DNA of 64,000 nt from Sinonovacula constricta. Taxonomy: Eukaryota; Mollusca; Bivalvia; Cardiida; Solecurtidae. Positions 36,010 to 46,198 of the stretch are shown here, piece after piece. Positions within the stretch are counted from its first letter, which is position 1; each line of letters starts with the position of its first letter. The notes beneath the pieces are model-generated. The model worked only from the letters and a program-made list of their open reading frames with translations. It did no database searches and was not told where the DNA came from. Made by a program: the position numbers and the translations under genes. The stretch spans positions 10,892,428 through 10,956,427 of the forward strand of contig CM017567.1 of NCBI GenBank assembly GCA_007844125.1, in the 5' to 3' direction.

Positions 36010-37006
36010 TACCTAGTTCCCGAGATATTTATTGAAGGAAAAGAAACCTTAGCTCCTATTCTATGCAATATTTTAACTATATTTATGATAAAGGAATATA
36101 TCCCGCTTCATGGTCTAAAGGCTGTATTGTGCCAGTGCCTAAGAAAGGAGGTACAAACGACGTAAATATTTACAGAGGTATAACCTTAACAAGATTTTTT
36201 TAAATATTTTTCTCTAAGACTTGATAACAGACTCCGTATCTGCCTAGAAAGCAATAAAAGTGTGAGTGATTTCCAATTGGGCTTTAGAAAACAAAAGAGT
36301 ACTGTGGATTGTGTCTTTGTTTTAAACATGTTAATAAATAGAAAACTTAATCAAGAAAAACGAAATGTAATGTGCTTCTGTAGATTTCAAAAAGGCGTTT
36401 GATCTGGTGTACAGCAACGGCATGCTTTTAAAATTGTTGCAATATATAATGTGTCCACTAAATATACGACGATGACAATGGCAATATATAAAGATGCTAA
36501 GACATGTATTAAAACAAAGATTAATTTACATGCAATCTAATGATACTTATGATATGAGCAACTTGGACAATGATTAATGTAACTGTAGAAGTGGACTAAG
36601 CAAATTTTCTGCTTTGTTTATACGTATACTAGAGTGAAATAATGTGAAACATTGTCTCCTTTATTGTTTATCCTTTTTATAGATGACATGCATGAACAAT
36701 TGTATTCTGAAAATATAGACAGCATTGTGGCAGATGAAATCAAACTTTTTTGCTATTATTTGCTGATAACATTGTTTTGTTTTCATATAGTGCTTCTGGT
36801 TTACACACCTTACTGAATAGACTACATCATTATTGTTGTGAGTGGGGGATATCTGTAAATTGTAATAAAACAAAAGTGATAGTATTTAAGATAAATAACA
36901 AGCGGGCAGATATTATGGATATAAAGTATGATGATGTATCACTTGTGGCAGTAGACATGTTTAATGATCTGGGAGTAACATTACCTTCTAATGGGAATTT
37001 TTATAA
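36010..37006 (+). pseudogene. LINE reverse transcriptase, 5'-truncated, left part
   Basis: In shifting frames the translation gives the ordered blocks of a non-LTR reverse transcriptase. VPEIFIEGKETLAPIL is followed by GCIVPVPKKGGTNDVN and YRGITL (about 36015-36190), then FQLGFRKQKSTVDCVFVLN (about 36270-36330), a remnant of the first catalytic block, and LLFADNIVLFS (about 36750-36790). The usual FADD has become FADN here, so one catalytic Asp is lost. The frame 36750-37019 continues through WGISVNCNKTKVIVFK. No apurinic endonuclease domain was seen upstream, as expected for 5' truncation. The clade looks CR1/Jockey-like but I cannot fix it. Confidence 0.85.
37001..37006. repeat. Left target-site repeat TTATAA of the A insertion
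   Basis: TTATAA here recurs at 38086-38091 on the far side of the A array. With one copy removed the LINE reading frame is continuous across the site, which supports a true insertion with duplication. Confidence 0.7.
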
Positions 37007-38085
37007 TAAGAATATATGACAAAGTCCTATAAGCGTTGCAACATATACCAAACTCCGAACAGGCACAGAACAAAGGTATTTCACATGCAAGCCAAGCGAA
37101 AAGTAAGAACAAATTTGTGATGAGTCATTTAACGAAAAGAGCAAACCCGACAGTTACCGCCTTGGAACGGTCAGTCGGCAATATGGACCGACTGGGGTGC
37201 TTAAACCAGTTTTACAGAGCTCTAACCTCGCACTTCCTGACGAGTTTCTCAAATGCAAGCCAAGAAAAGAAAAAGGATCTATTTGAATACAAAATGTCCA
37301 CGCGCTGATATTTTCTATAAGTTATGACGAAAGTAGTGACGTCATTGAAAAATAATGTCCACATAGTGTTTAGAAAAGAATGTGGTATTCTTTCGATTTG
37401 AAAAACTACACAAAAATGGTTGACTATAAATAAAATTAAATTTCTGAATCATGAACAAACATGACCAGTGACGAATAAATTATTGTAGCATCCTGTTCAT
37501 GTGAAGATGAAATTAAAGAACCAAAGTCCAATGTCCATCAAAGGAAATACACGTAACAACCCTTATAGGATGAATTAAATGACAACATAGATTACATGCA
37601 CGGGGAGATTTTTTTACGACCGCCACACTGCACAAATAACATTGTTGTGATCAAGAATAAGAATATATGACAAAGATAAGCGTTGCAACATATACCAAAC
37701 TCCGAAAAGGTACAGAACAAAGGTATTTCACATGCAAGCCAAGCGAAAAGTAAGAACAAATTTGTGACTCATTTAACGAAAAGAGCAAACCCGACAGTTA
37801 CCGCCTTGGAACGGTCAGTCGGCAATATGGACCGACTGGGGTGCTTAAACCGGTTTTACAGAGCTCTTACCTCGCACTTCCTGACGAGTTTCTCAAATGC
37901 AAGCAATGAAAAGAAAAAGGATCTATTTGAATACAAAATGTCCACGCGCTAATATGTTCTATAAGTTATGACGAAAGTAGTGACGTCATTGAAAAAATAA
38001 TGTCCACATAGTGTTGAAAAAAGAATATGGTATTATTTCGATTTGAAAAACTACACAAAAATGGTTGAATATAAATAAAATTAAA
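37007..38085 (-). mobile_element. Family A 1.6-unit tandem insertion in the LINE
   Basis: Starts at the constant end 'taagaatatatgacaaagtc'. It holds a complete unit up to about 37664 and a second unit from about 37665 that stops after 'ataaataaaattaaa'. TGACGTCA sites lie at 37337 and 37981. Frames of 90 and 89 codons (37036, 37683) are the shared A frame; the second has a 3-nt deletion that keeps it open. The outer unit is the incomplete one, as in the array at 5422. Confidence 0.9.
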
Positions 38086-39409
38086 TTATAAGACCCAACA
38101 GACGAAGGCTGTATATTTTTTAAATAGAATATTTGATGAAATTGCATTTTAAATTTCTAATAATATCAAATTATTTGACCCAATGGCCTTGCCAAACTTG
38201 ATCTATGGTAGTGAAGTGCGGGGATTCAATACTGTCCATTTGATATTCTTAAAACAAACTTTAGGTTGGTCCAAAAACCACAAAATTGACAGTCTATGGC
38301 AAAATAGGGAGCTTTCCCGTACTTGTTATAAGAAATATTAAAATGATAAATTACTGGTATAAACTTAAGTCTAAACCTGAGTATGTACCTGACAGAACAT
38401 ACAAAACTTCATCTGATACTATCGTCTCATGTTATGATAGGAATTGGAAAGTCAAAATGAAAAACCTTCTTCAAGACTTGGGTTTTGGATATATTTTAAG
38501 AAACAATATCTAAATGTGATAAAAATATGATCATACAGCGAATAAAGGATAACTTTATACAAAAATGGCATTCGGATGGCAACTCCTCGACTGAACTTGA
38601 GTTCTAAAGACTATTTAAGACTTCATTTTAGTTTGAAAATTTTCTTGATATTGTAGTTAATGACACAATTAGAAAAAACATCTTATCAGATTCCGATGTT
38701 CAGCAAATAAACTTAGTATTGAAGAATGGAGTTACAAAATTAGTCTTGAGAAAACATACTTTGTACTTGCTGCAATTTGAATGTGGTCGAGAATGAATAT
38801 CATTTCCTGTTGGTTTGAACTCTTTACTCTGAAGTAAGAAAACAATACTTACCTAGATTCTATCTAAGATGGTCCACAATGAACAAATAAATACAAGTGA
38901 TGAGCACACATAATACCAATCTTATCATCAGATTGTCAAAATATACACACGACTATGGTAACTAGAAATGAGATTACGTTATAACAAACATGTATTGTCA
39001 ATGTTATTGTAGTACCTGGTTGGGTAATTGTTGTGTTTATTATCGTAAGATAATTAATCTGAAAACTAGTTGCAAAAAAAATATTATTGTATACATTTTA
39101 AAGTTCTATTAAATTATTATAGAAACTTACCTCACTAACTCTTCTGAAAATTCCATCTGATACATAATTTGTCAACATACCCTATTGTACTAACTGTAAA
39201 TGATGCATAATAACTTCTAAATCTTATAGAGAATAATACTTATAATATTCTTTTAATTTCTTGTTGAAATAATATTCATATCCACTTCTGAATATTTGTA
39301 TTTGTACTAATTTTTATACCGCCATCTTCTCTATTTTCTGTATATGTTGTTGTACTTGGCAATAGCCGAAATGCTTTCGTCAATACAAGTTTGAATTGAA
39401 TTGAATTGT
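38086..39409 (+). pseudogene. LINE right part, C-terminal region and 3' end
   Basis: The frame resumes directly after the TTATAA repeat with KTQQTKAVYFLNRIFDEIAF and LPNLIYGSEV, then (38286-38513) VYGKIGSFPVLVIRNIKMI and NYWYKL, typical of the region after the thumb in this LINE type. Later decayed blocks (about 38780-38990) resemble YSEVRKQYLPRFYLRWS and VTRNEITL. The 3' end carries a short tandem GAATT/TGAAT repeat ('ttgaattgaattgaattg', 39391-39408), a usual 3' tail of such LINEs. Stops and frameshifts make it non-functional. Confidence 0.8.
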
Positions 39410-41612
39410 TTTACCACTGTAGCATATGGTGTTAAGATTATGTATTTAATTAAAAACAATATTATCTGCTCAAATACTTATTAGGGTTGCAAGATGTTTG
39501 CAAGATCACTCGATCTGGTGCTAAACAGCGAAATACTTCCAACACGTCTTTTACCTTTTTTCATAACGGCGTCAATTACTCATTGGGAATGCAGGTCCAA
39601 TTATTTTCCTGACTTCATCTGATACAAATACATGTATTCTCCCACACAGGGTTATGACATTCTATTCATTCATTAGCAACCAAAAGATTAAAGTGACGTT
39701 AATGTGCGTTAATGGATGTAATCCGAAACGTCAATTTCCTCTTTATGTTTGCCATGAGATTAAAAGACACTTCTTGTTTAATTCTTTAACCATTTTGACC
39801 TCAATCTTTTTAATAGCATCTTGTTTTTTCAAAGGTTTTACTCAATAAATAGTTGTTTATTCCCTTCTCTGTTAAAATTAAAATGTTGAAAAACGAAACA
39901 TTTTAAAGGCTTTCAAATGATGTAGTTATCAATGTTTCCCCACATTTATTGAGATATTAAAAGCTCAAATTATAAGTATCACAATAAACTTGATTCGAAA
40001 CAAGTAGCAAAATTATATAGTTTTGTTTTAACAAAACATAATTCATTTATATCGGTAAACGTTATGATGATAACAATGTGAAACTCCAAAAATATCGAAT
40101 ATGTACTTATAGTCACTTTGCCTGGCCTGTATTTATTGATTGTCAGTGTGATTTTTTCAATAGATTCAACACAATAAAATGACAAAAGTACTGACATATA
40201 GTAAAAAGGGGTGTTTTTCACATTTATTTGTGCGCAGTTTGCAGCTATGGAATTAAGTACAAGTGTTGACATTTAAACAAATTTAAATTAATAAAAGATA
40301 AACAAAGGGTCTTTAACCGGTAGAAGGTTACAAAACTGCATAGATGTTAAAGTTATTTCAGCTAAATGCAGTAAAATATCCCTAAACAGTTTCTTATTGA
40401 AGTTTTCTATATACCCTTCCAATGTTCAACAGTTACTTGAGAGACGGTAAATTGTGATTCTTGTCTCAAAGTGCATTAAAACAAATTAGTTTAAACAATC
40501 ATAGGCTTAACATGTTTTCGGTCTTGGGCAATATAACTTATAACTTGGCTTTAGTTTTAATATATTAAGGGTGTCCTACATCTACCCTCCCAGATGTCGC
40601 AAAACAGAGTGGATTAATTTCCTTCATGTAACTACATCAACGGATGGGTGTGACAAATGCTGTCATTATTGCAGATGTTTTTGTCTTATCAATGTTCAAC
40701 AGTTTTCCGTAGGAATATGTATGGTTTAGAATAATAGTCTTAGCATTTCAAACATCATTTCCGACAATTAAGTATCTTTTTTTCTTCAAAAAGTTCAAAT
40801 TACATGTGGCAAGTAAACAAAATGTATAGAAAAACGTTTAAGATTGTAAGACAAATATACATAAATATGTTATTGTAACATGCTAGTATACATACCAACT
40901 CAAAACGTTATAATTCATTATTATTCGGACTATACGTGATATGAACTACTTACCAATCATAAAACAGTGAAGAACAGCGAAAACACAAACCCTGATAGCT
41001 GAAAAGTTGTTTGATCTTATAAGCAGACTCGTACTTTAACGCCTTGTATACGTCTTAATATGTTCATTGTAACACACATTTGCTCATACATTTACTTCAT
41101 GATGACTTCGGGATAATCAGCTGGGAAAATTTCGTTGTCATAAATGCAATTTGCACGAACATATAATATTACATGTCACATTGTAGATTGAAATGACGAA
41201 AGACAAGCGAAATTGTTAAATTGTTCGCGCTAACATACACAGTTGACTGCATGTATCGAATATGCTGACCTGTTGTTGTTGCTGCTGCTGCTGCTCTTGT
41301 TGTTGCTGTGTACTGTGCCATGGTGTCTTAAGCAATAAAAAGACGATCTCATTTCATCCTGTTGGTATAGTTTGTAAATATACAAGAAGTACAGTCACTG
41401 CGTGACACCAACACAGAACATTATTTTCTCATTTATGCAAATAATTAAATGAGCGAAAATGACTTAATCATTTTAATGCGTTTTCTCAACTTAAGCTTTT
41501 ATCTGTTTCTCTTTTCTTTTAGGTCATTCGAGTAAGAAACAGTTTCGAGTTTGAATTTTAAAAACATTAACAAGTACTTGCTACTGACTAAGATATTTGT
41601 GTTGTTAAGTGC
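39410..41612. other. Non-coding interval
   Basis: No supported gene. A short GTT/GCT triplet tract lies at 41273-41309. The minus frame at 39979-40272 (97 codons) has no family I recognise. Confidence 0.5.
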
Positions 41613-42085
41613 TTAAAGGCATCTCGAAAGGAATGTGGTATCCCACTGAGCCAGGCCCCCACATGCTATGACCAGACCTGCTAATTGCTGGTCATCACTG
41701 CAGGGAGTCTTTAGCCAACATAGTACTAATCTGTCACAGTAATACCTCTGATGGGTTAATACAAAACTAAATTACCTGCTAGTATGGATGTGAGACAGTA
41801 GGCTAGTTTTGCACAAAGCCAAAAACATTATTGTTAGTGATAATGTGGGTTGTTTACTATATGATCCTTTACAAATTCTTTATTGCATTAATTACTAGGT
41901 GTCAATTTTGTAACTGCACGATTATGTATTTATTTTATAGCTAAATATTTAATTTTGAAAATACATGAGAGATACAAGTTTTAGTATTCAAAATGACTCT
42001 GAAGGACATTATTCTGACAATGAATGACTTTTTAAATTGCTTTTGTTAGAAACGTTTCGTTACATTTTACAAATCAAAATAAAAT

Positions 42086-42300
42086 ATAACTTTAAATATA
42101 TATGAGAACTAAAAGAATGAAAGAAATAACAAAATGTATAAGAAATAACAAAATCAACCAACAAAGTAAGAAAGAAAACAAATAAAGATTTATATATATC
42201 TTTATTTGTTTTCTTTCTTACTTTGTTGGTTGATTTTGTTATTTCTTATACATTTTGTTATTTCTTTCATTCTTTTAGTTCTCATATATATATTTAAAGT

Positions 42301-42303
<3 letters not shown>
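42086..42303. repeat. About 215-bp near-perfect palindrome
   Basis: The left arm from 'ataactttaaatatat' through 'caaccaacaaagtaagaaag' to 'aataaagat' is reverse-complementary to the right arm 'atctttatt...aaagttat', with about 105-bp arms and an 8-bp 'ttatatat' centre. I found one 2-bp length difference in the AT run of the arms and no substitution. It is directly followed by an AT microsatellite. Confidence 0.9.

Positions 42304-42306
<3 letters not shown>

Positions 42307-42369
<63 letters not shown>
42307..42369. repeat. (AT)n microsatellite
   Basis: About 31 uninterrupted TA dinucleotides adjoining the palindrome. Cruciform-prone DNA next to a pure AT run is a typical fragile or hard-to-assemble site. 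Confidence 0.95.
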
Positions 42370-42375
<6 letters not shown>

Positions 42376-42602
42376 GCGTAATTGGTATATTCACAACTGT
42401 TTCCTTTACAAACTGTGAATGACTATGTTCAACCCCCAGATATAGCATACATACACTTGGATCTTGAACAATACCTGTGTGACAGACACATTGTTACAGA
42501 CTGTGGCAGCCTGGCTTATCAGAAAACAGATGCCCTCACATGCTGGGTGGGGCAATAAATGGGGGGGGGGTCACTTATATAAGGCTCTTGAGATGCCTTT
42601 AA

Positions 42603-44109
42603 ATAAAACATTCAGTCATATCAGTACATGTATATATTTAAAGAAGGCGGTAGATACGTTAATTTATTTGTCTATAATTAAAATATGATAAGCTTTGCTT
42701 TAAAGCAAAACAGTGCAAATTAGATGAACACATACGCCTTCAAATTAAAGGACAATCCCACGCATGACCCAAGTTACCACTTAGTCACGACTGATTCGAA
42801 GTTAGTAAAACTCCACCTTATTACTTATTGCTATTATATTTTGGTAATTAAGCTTTAACATCTTTAATTATAATACCACAGATGTCAATGAACACCCACC
42901 GTGGGTTGTGCGATCTTCTTCCATAAATTGCAGGTGTAAGGCCACATAATTAATTAATTGACAACTAAAATCACCTACCTTTGAAACCTTACTATTCTGT
43001 CACAGTAGCAAATACATCTGCAGTACACACATACTATACTACAATGAAAAAATCTAACCATGGTTGGCTGTCAATTCATATTATATGGTTAATAGTAATT
43101 TAAAGAATGTATTTTTAGTTCTCCATTATCAATAATGTTAGGATTTTTAACCTATAAGGGGCGAAACACTGAAACTTTTCCTCTATGTGTTACTTAACAT
43201 CGCAGATAATGAAACATAATTTATTTAATATAAACTGTGTAATATAGAAATGTTAGATCGGTGACGGTCTTTACCGAAGGAACATTGTTACCAAGTCATC
43301 AGCGTCATACTGGTTCAAGGTGTCCAGTTTTATGTTTTATTTCAAGAACATTGTGTGTAGAAAATAGCACGTAATTATTATGCTACATTTATTTTCATTT
43401 TTATTTGAATGTATTATACATGTATCATTTTAATAACTGATGTAACAAATTTCTTAAAAATTACTCACAAAAGCTTAATACAGATATTAAGAGGAGTTTT
43501 GCAGCAACATATGATCAGTAACTTACATGTAAATGCAAAGATTGTTGTTGTAAAAATCAAAACATGTTAAATTATGAACTCTATATTGTTTAAAATTACA
43601 CAAAGGTTATTTATGGTCAACAAATGGTACAATCGGATTCAAGGAGAAACTTGACTAAAATAAGCCGTTGAAGGTTGCCAGTTAGCAAAACAGCTTCTCA
43701 CAAGAAAAGTCGTTAAAGCGAATTATCAAAGGCGACGCAAAAAGCATAAAAGGTAAACAGACAGATTTGAAAAGTAATGTCTTTTAAATGAAAATTTTCA
43801 GTATACTATAAAATTTGAGAAAAAATATGTATAACGTATTTTCCTGAAACCATGGATTGGTTTAAAACAAAAAAGCAAAACCCGACACAATATAATACGT
43901 TTTCCAAGAAGAATAAAAAATTGCAAAATTATTGTATTAACTATAAATCTAAAGTGTACAAGCAGAAAGTGCATATTTCACAAATAGTTATTGTTCAGAA
44001 GGTATTTTCTTGAGCAAAGTACTTTTTTCTTTCTCCGTATTTAATTGTTTATTTTCAAAGTTATTTTAAAAAAACACAGAACACAAAGATAAAGATAGAA
44101 ATTAATTAA
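42603..44109. other. Non-coding interval
   Basis: AT-rich; no recognised feature. Confidence 0.5.
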
Positions 44110-44420
44110 TGAAATAGTACGCCGTTTACCGAATAAGGATCCGCATTTTAGCCCGCAAAACAAACTGACCACCATGTGCAAATTTCAGTGAAATAAAATA
44201 GAACGCAGTTTACCGAATAAGAACCCGTATTTTATCGGGTAAAGAAAGCCCGCAAAACAAACTTTTCCTCATGTGCAAATTTCAGTGAGCATTCCATATA
44301 TAAGCGACGCACTCCAGCGTGTCGCCAATAAAGACATTGTTGTTGTTCGTCGTTGCCACTTTTCTGTCTGACATAACGAATACTTTCAATCGAATCACCT
44401 ACCTTACAATCTCCATTCAC
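44110..44420 (+). promoter_or_regulatory. LTR-like or promoter module with tandem repeat, TATA and polyA signals
   Basis: Two tandem imperfect copies of an 80-95 bp unit (about 44113-44191 and 44196-44288) share 'gtttaccgaataag', 'agcccgcaaaacaaact' and 'catgtgcaaatttcagtgaa'. Directly downstream come TATATAAG (44298-44305), a GC-rich inverted repeat (GCGAC...GTCGC, 44305-44327) and AATAAAG (44329-44335). The order repeats, TATA, polyA signal within 250 bp is that of a retroviral-type LTR. However, I could not find TG/CA ends, a primer binding site or an internal region, so a host promoter remains possible. Confidence 0.3.
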
Positions 44421-44930
44421 CTAATACAATATAACTCTCAATAAATCTCTCCATCCAAAATCCATCTCTCCTTGCTCTTTCTCTCTCACTCACTCTCTCT
44501 ATCACCCACTGTCTGTCTCTCTGTCTCTGTTTCTCTCCCTCTCCCTCTCCCTGTCCCTCTCCCTCTTCCTCTCTCTCATGCGAATACATTCTTATTGTTA
44601 TCCTGTACCACTCAGTAAACTTTATGTATTTAAGCTGAGTTCCCCGAGATGGGGACTCCATCTCACAAATGGCGTCTTATTGGTTTATATTTTATTAGAT
44701 ATATTTATTTTACACGTCATAAATTTAAAAAAAAAATGGAGGAATTAATACTTACACTTTGTCTGCTCTTTGCTTTCGCTGTTCCATTTTTACTAAGCAA
44801 TCTTATTGTGGCCTCATGGTACTTAAATGGATTTATACCAGAATATTAAACAGTATACAAATGACATTTTGTCGACAGTTCCTCATACGTCTTGTAGAGA
44901 TTCGATGGCTTTACTCAGGCGCTTTTCTAA
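44421..44930. other. Spacer with CT-rich simple sequence
   Basis: CT-rich tract at about 44464-44578 (CTCTC and CCCTCT runs), a short hairpin with arms GAGATGG and CCATCTC (44646-44664), and chance frames. Confidence 0.6.
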
Positions 44931-45061
44931 ATAAGAAAATAAGACCAAGTCCTATAAGCATTGCAACATATACCAAAATTTCAAAAGGCACTAGGCAAAA
45001 GGTAGTCACATGCATGCCAAATGTACATAAAAGAACAAATCTGTATAAAGTCATTTAACAA
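44931..45061 (-). repeat. Truncated family A fragment (constant end)
   Basis: 'aataagaccaagtcctataa', 'gcattgcaacatataccaaa', 'caaaaggcactaggcaaaag' and 'aaagtcatttaaca' follow the first 130 bp of the A unit. Beyond it an 18-bp piece (cacatgcatgccaaat, 45005-45020) is repeated at 45064-45079, perhaps by slippage at the truncation point. Confidence 0.8.
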
Positions 45062-45699
45062 ATCACATGCATGCCAAATAGAGGATTCATGTTACGTCAT
45101 CGCAAAGAACTGTTTAAATGCCATTTATTAGTGTTGTATTACTGTATAGTACTCATATTAATCATACAAAGGGCCTTTTTTATTAAAATTATATCCTTAG
45201 AATTTTACTAGTGTGTTAGAGTAACAATTAACTGATATGACTATATTTAGTTATAGTTGACTTAAATCAAATAAGTGGAAATTCCTGCAATTAGTTTTAA
45301 CTTTAATGTACATAGACGATAAAGTGTTTGTATGTTTTTTAATGTATACAATATGTTAACTTTTTTTTTATCGTAAAACCTTATCGTAAAACTTGTTGCT
45401 GTCTATTTTGTCTGTTGTGCCAGTAGCTCAATTACCATGTATACAGTTATGTAATTTATTGTGAAATATTCATTACAGGAAATTGGAGTTTCTAAAATTC
45501 CCAGGTGTGGAAGTATTGCATCTAACTTATTGAGAAATTGTTTAATTAGACATAATGAACGTAATAAAAAGGGGAAAGAGAAGGTTTGATCTGTGCAATT
45601 GTCCTGTCGCATTTACATGGAATCGGTGTACAAAGAAAATATTTCTGTCTAATTTGGAGAATTTTGAGATCCATAAAACCGGTTTAAATGCTAAAGTTC
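45062..45699. other. Non-coding interval
   Basis: Contains a 64-codon plus frame (45555-45749) with balanced composition but no known domain. It runs into the SINE. Not supported as a gene. Confidence 0.4.
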
Positions 45700-45932
45700 T
45701 TTTCGCAGCGACCAATTATTATCATTATAGCGAAGTCAAGCTGTTTTAGTGGAGGTAGACTCCAGACAGTTGTCTGGGTAGAACCACCGACACGCCACAG
45801 GTCAGCTGGAAGACCTTTTATATATGAAGTCCTTCGCCCAGAACGGAACCCGAGAGCAGGCGGTAGGAGGCTGATCCGTAGATGAGTTTCAAATCGGCGA
45901 TTCTACAGCTACGCCACGGGCGCTCCTCAATG
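45700..45932 (-). mobile_element. tRNA-derived SINE, copy 1
   Basis: The minus strand has a tRNA-like head with an A-box-like TGGCGTAGCTG and a degraded B box (GGGTTCCGTTC). Then come the shared body blocks 'gggcgaaggacttcat', 'ggtcttccagctgacctgtg', 'cggtggttctacccagaca' and a tail 'gctataatgataataattgg', 'tcgctgcgaaaag'. The same order of blocks occurs on the plus strand at 59911-60094. RNA polymerase III boxes at the head and a shared non-tRNA body define a SINE. It would depend on a LINE for movement. Confidence 0.75.
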
Positions 45933-46192
45933 TAATTTTAATGTATTATTTTGTGGTAATTCTGTGGAAATAGGACCTTTTTATCAAATGTCACCGTTTC
46001 AGCATACACATATAGTAACGGGACCGCTGATTCCGCAAGGTGCGCGAATATCTTTCGATTTGGTAGGGCCCTCACCGGGAGTTACAGAAAGAATTCCTCT
46101 TCGGGTTTCGCTTGCAAGAACAATAACATAAAACTGACAGATAAAACAGACATTTGAAGAAAAACGGCCTGGAAATATAAATCAACTTGAAA
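45933..46192 (+). other. Possible 5' untranslated exon
   Basis: Less AT-rich stretch leading into the ATG AAG|GTAAGT junction described next. No TATA box was identified, and no start point can be fixed. Confidence 0.2.
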
Positions 46193-46198
46193 ATGAAG
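46193..46198 (+). CDS. Candidate start codon beside a strong splice donor
   Basis: ATGAAG at 46193-46198 is followed by GTAAGTATCG, a near-optimal donor. Short first coding exons of this kind are frequent for secreted animal proteins. A GC-rich segment with an acceptor-like tract (about 46600-46720) lies 450 bp downstream and contains a short ATG frame (MNPLTLRRLCLACACSEAL, 46663-46719), but joining it in phase runs into a stop at every acceptor I tried. The gene, if any, is not resolved. Confidence 0.2.

Larger units (their letters stand above)
41613..42602. mobile_element. Candidate non-autonomous DNA transposon with 13-bp terminal inverted repeats
   Basis: TTAAAGGCATCTC at 41613-41625 is exactly inverted at 42590-42602. 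Subterminal parts share some similarity in inverse order ('cccccacatgct' at left, 'acatgctgggtgggg' at right). The outer TTAA on each side could be a piggyBac-type TTAA duplication, but it may equally be part of the repeat. No transposase is encoded. The centre is occupied by a large palindrome and an AT microsatellite, so about 990 bp would be a composite fold-back-like element. The 70-74 codon frames in it are chance. Confidence 0.55.

Noticed and set aside
42464..42688. 74-codon ORF beside the AT microsatellite
   Set aside because: It crosses the right terminal inverted repeat of the candidate transposon, so it is best explained by element sequence and chance.
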